This document shows positions 62,759 to 64,000 of a stretch of DNA of 64,000 nt, piece after piece. The DNA is from Paenibacillus ginsengarvi (GTDB lineage Bacteria; Bacillota; Bacilli; Paenibacillales; NBRC-103111): NCBI RefSeq assembly GCF_003626695.1, contig NZ_RBAH01000002.1, positions 372,001-436,000 of the forward strand, given 5' to 3'. The notes under the pieces are model-generated. The model was given only the letters and a program-made list of their open reading frames with translations, was not told the origin of the DNA and did no database searches. Each line of letters opens with the position of its first letter. The first letter of the stretch is position 1. Position numbers and translations under genes: made by a program.

Positions 62759-64000
62759 GTGAACAAAGCACGTTTCGTATGGATGGGTTTATCGATCACA
62801 GTCCTTGTCGGTATTGTTTATGCGGTGTTGTTTCGAGAGACGAACGATAGGGAGGCCATCAATATGGAGGGAACCGGGTTGACACAGAAATGGCAAGACC
62901 GGGACATCTATAAAAACTGGATGAGCTTGACCGTGGAGAAAAAAGCAGGCTACGAGAACGACGCTCTCAATGGAAAAAATTATCCGGGTGGCGATCCGTT
63001 CGTCATGAAACATAACGGTATTTATTACTTATATCCGAGTACGCATTTCAATTTATCCGACATCAGGGCATGGAGCTCGGAGGATTTGATCCATTGGAAC
63101 TATGAAGGAGTCGTAGCGCAGGACGATCGCTTGAAGATGGCCTACGCCCCTGAGGTTACTTATTGGAACGGTTATTTTTATATGGTTACCTCGCCGGGAG
63201 GGAACGGGCATTATGTTTTGAAAAGCGATCGTCCCACAGGTCCCTTCACCGTGGAGACCACTAATGTGGGCATGAGTATCGACGGTTCCATTTTTATCGA
63301 TGATGACGGCAAATGGTACTTTTATTATGCGGGTCATAACGGCATTCGCGGGCGGGAAATGCCTACCCCGCTAACGTTCGGAGCAGAACGCATTTTGCCG
63401 GGAACAAGCATGAATCATTGGACAGAAGGGCCTTTCCTGCTCAAAAGAAACGGTACTTATTTCATGACGCAAACCGGCAATCATCTGATGAGCGCAGGGT
63501 ACCGGATCAATTATTCCATATCGAAGGATGGACCGCTCGGCAAATTCGTCACGCCTTACAATAATCCGCTAATCATTAACACGGATAACGGGTTTCACGG
63601 CTTAGGGCATAGCTCCACCGTATTGGGTCCCGATCTGGACTCGTATTATGTCGTGTACCACAATAACAAAAATCCCGTAGCGCCGGGAATTGGTCATGAC
63701 AGGTACTTTAATATCGACAAGCTTGTGTTTAACGGGGATAAAATGGACGTTCTCGGGCCGACAAATTTCCCGCAAGTTGTGCCGAACCGGGCATCCTTTT
63801 ATACGTGGATCGAGCGGGACGGGATTGAACGGCATTTTGACAAGCTGGCGCAAGGAAAATCGACCAGGATCGTCAGCAAAACGGGAACGCAGGAAAGCTA
63901 CACAGCAGAGTTCAACTTTAAGGCGGATTGGGAAGCTAAGCCTAATGAGGGCGGGAAACCGCTTGCGGGCGTCATCTTTTCTTATGAGAATAACTCCCAT
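62759..64000 (+). CDS. GH43-family glycoside hydrolase, membrane-anchored (3' partial)
   Basis: The frame is open from GTG 62759 to the window edge, 414 codons visible. GTG follows AAGGGG. N-terminal membrane helix (FVWMGLSITVLVGIVYAVLF) then a five-bladed GH43 propeller. Expected catalytic residues: base Asp in YPGGDPFVMKHNG, pKa-modulating Asp in SIDGSIFIDDDG, acid Glu in HWTEGPFLLKRNG. Family members cleave arabinose or xylose linkages in arabinan and arabinoxylan. A second domain begins near residue 350 (possible beta-sandwich). The helix suggests an extracytoplasmic, membrane-bound enzyme paired with the preceding binding protein and the AraR-like regulator. Confidence 0.9.
   Translation, partial: MNKARFVWMGLSITVLVGIVYAVLFRETNDREAINMEGTGLTQKWQDRDIYKNWMSLTVEKKAGYENDALNGKNYPGGDPFVMKHNGIYYLYPSTHFNLSDIRAWSSEDLIHWNYEGVVAQDDRLKMAYAPEVTYWNGYFYMVTSPGGNGHYVLKSDRPTGPFTVETTNVGMSIDGSIFIDDDGKWYFYYAGHNGIRGREMPTPLTFGAERILPGTSMNHWTEGPFLLKRNGTYFMTQTGNHLMSAGYRINYSISKDGPLGKFVTPYNNPLIINTDNGFHGLGHSSTVLGPDLDSYYVVYHNNKNPVAPGIGHDRYFNIDKLVFNGDKMDVLGPTNFPQVVPNRASFYTWIERDGIERHFDKLAQGKSTRIVSKTGTQESYTAEFNFKADWEAKPNEGGKPLAGVIFSYENNSH

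Noticed and set aside
1..64000. CRISPR arrays, tRNA or rRNA genes, transposase genes
   Set aside because: No regularly spaced repeats, cloverleaf-like sequences or transposase motifs were found on reading.

Overview
The window looks like a chromosomal segment of a Gram-positive, Paenibacillus-like soil Firmicute (Paenibacillaceae). The reasons are a PolC-type DNA polymerase III, YesM/YesN-type sensor/regulator pairs, many lipoprotein solute-binding proteins, S-layer-homology remnants, strong AAGGAGG ribosome sites with frequent GTG/TTG starts, and GC-rich genes interrupted by AT-rich insertions. No rRNA, tRNA, CRISPR array or intact transposase was seen.

Layout. 1-6.2 kb: two sialidase-fold proteins, a GH99-like (WbsX) protein, and an AraC regulator divergent from a GH127 beta-L-arabinofuranosidase. 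6.3-9.5 kb: an AraC regulator and a Tat-type exported beta-helix protein. 9.5-15.3 kb: a leftward pair (Gfo/Idh/MocA oxidoreductase plus sugar-binding lipoprotein) divergent from a 972-residue protein in which a GH31-like body is joined to a YesN-type AraC DNA-binding module. 15.3-26 kb: ordinary and mixed genes: MarR plus NmrA-like oxidoreductase, C39-like protease, degenerate HD-GYP, P-loop kinase-like protein, 2H phosphoesterase, CofE-like ligase, an OmpR-type two-component pair, and a DHFR/RibD-like reductase. 26-32 kb: an AT-rich polC in an unusual setting, an intron-like remnant and a fatty acid desaturase. 32.4-43.4 kb: two solute-binding lipoproteins, YesM/YesN, an alpha/beta hydrolase and a DUF4838 protein. 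43.5-54.3 kb: gene remnants mixed with a solute-binding protein, a GH78 rhamnosidase, an AraC regulator and a second DUF4838 protein. 54.4-64 kb: an SRPBCC protein, a solute-binding protein divergent from a LacI regulator, a HAD phosphatase, a carboxylesterase, a GntR-LacI regulator, a solute-binding protein and a GH43 enzyme cut by the window edge.

How it works together. This is mainly a mosaic of small plant-polysaccharide or pectin-type utilisation units, each with its own regulator, a binding lipoprotein and one or two hydrolases. Five of the six binding proteins are clear paralogues, yet there is no ABC permease or ATPase gene in 64 kb, so they presumably deliver sugars to shared transporters encoded elsewhere.

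The most unusual item is the GH31-AraC fusion at 12336-15254. Both GH31 catalytic aspartates appear to be replaced (Ser in the nucleophile segment, Arg435 at the acid/base position), and its C-terminal part is clearly homologous to the output half of the YesN regulator at 37525-39138. I infer a one-component glycan sensor built on a dead glycosidase. It probably controls the divergent oxidoreductase/binding-protein operon through CGATAAC repeats spaced 21 bp apart in the intergenic region.
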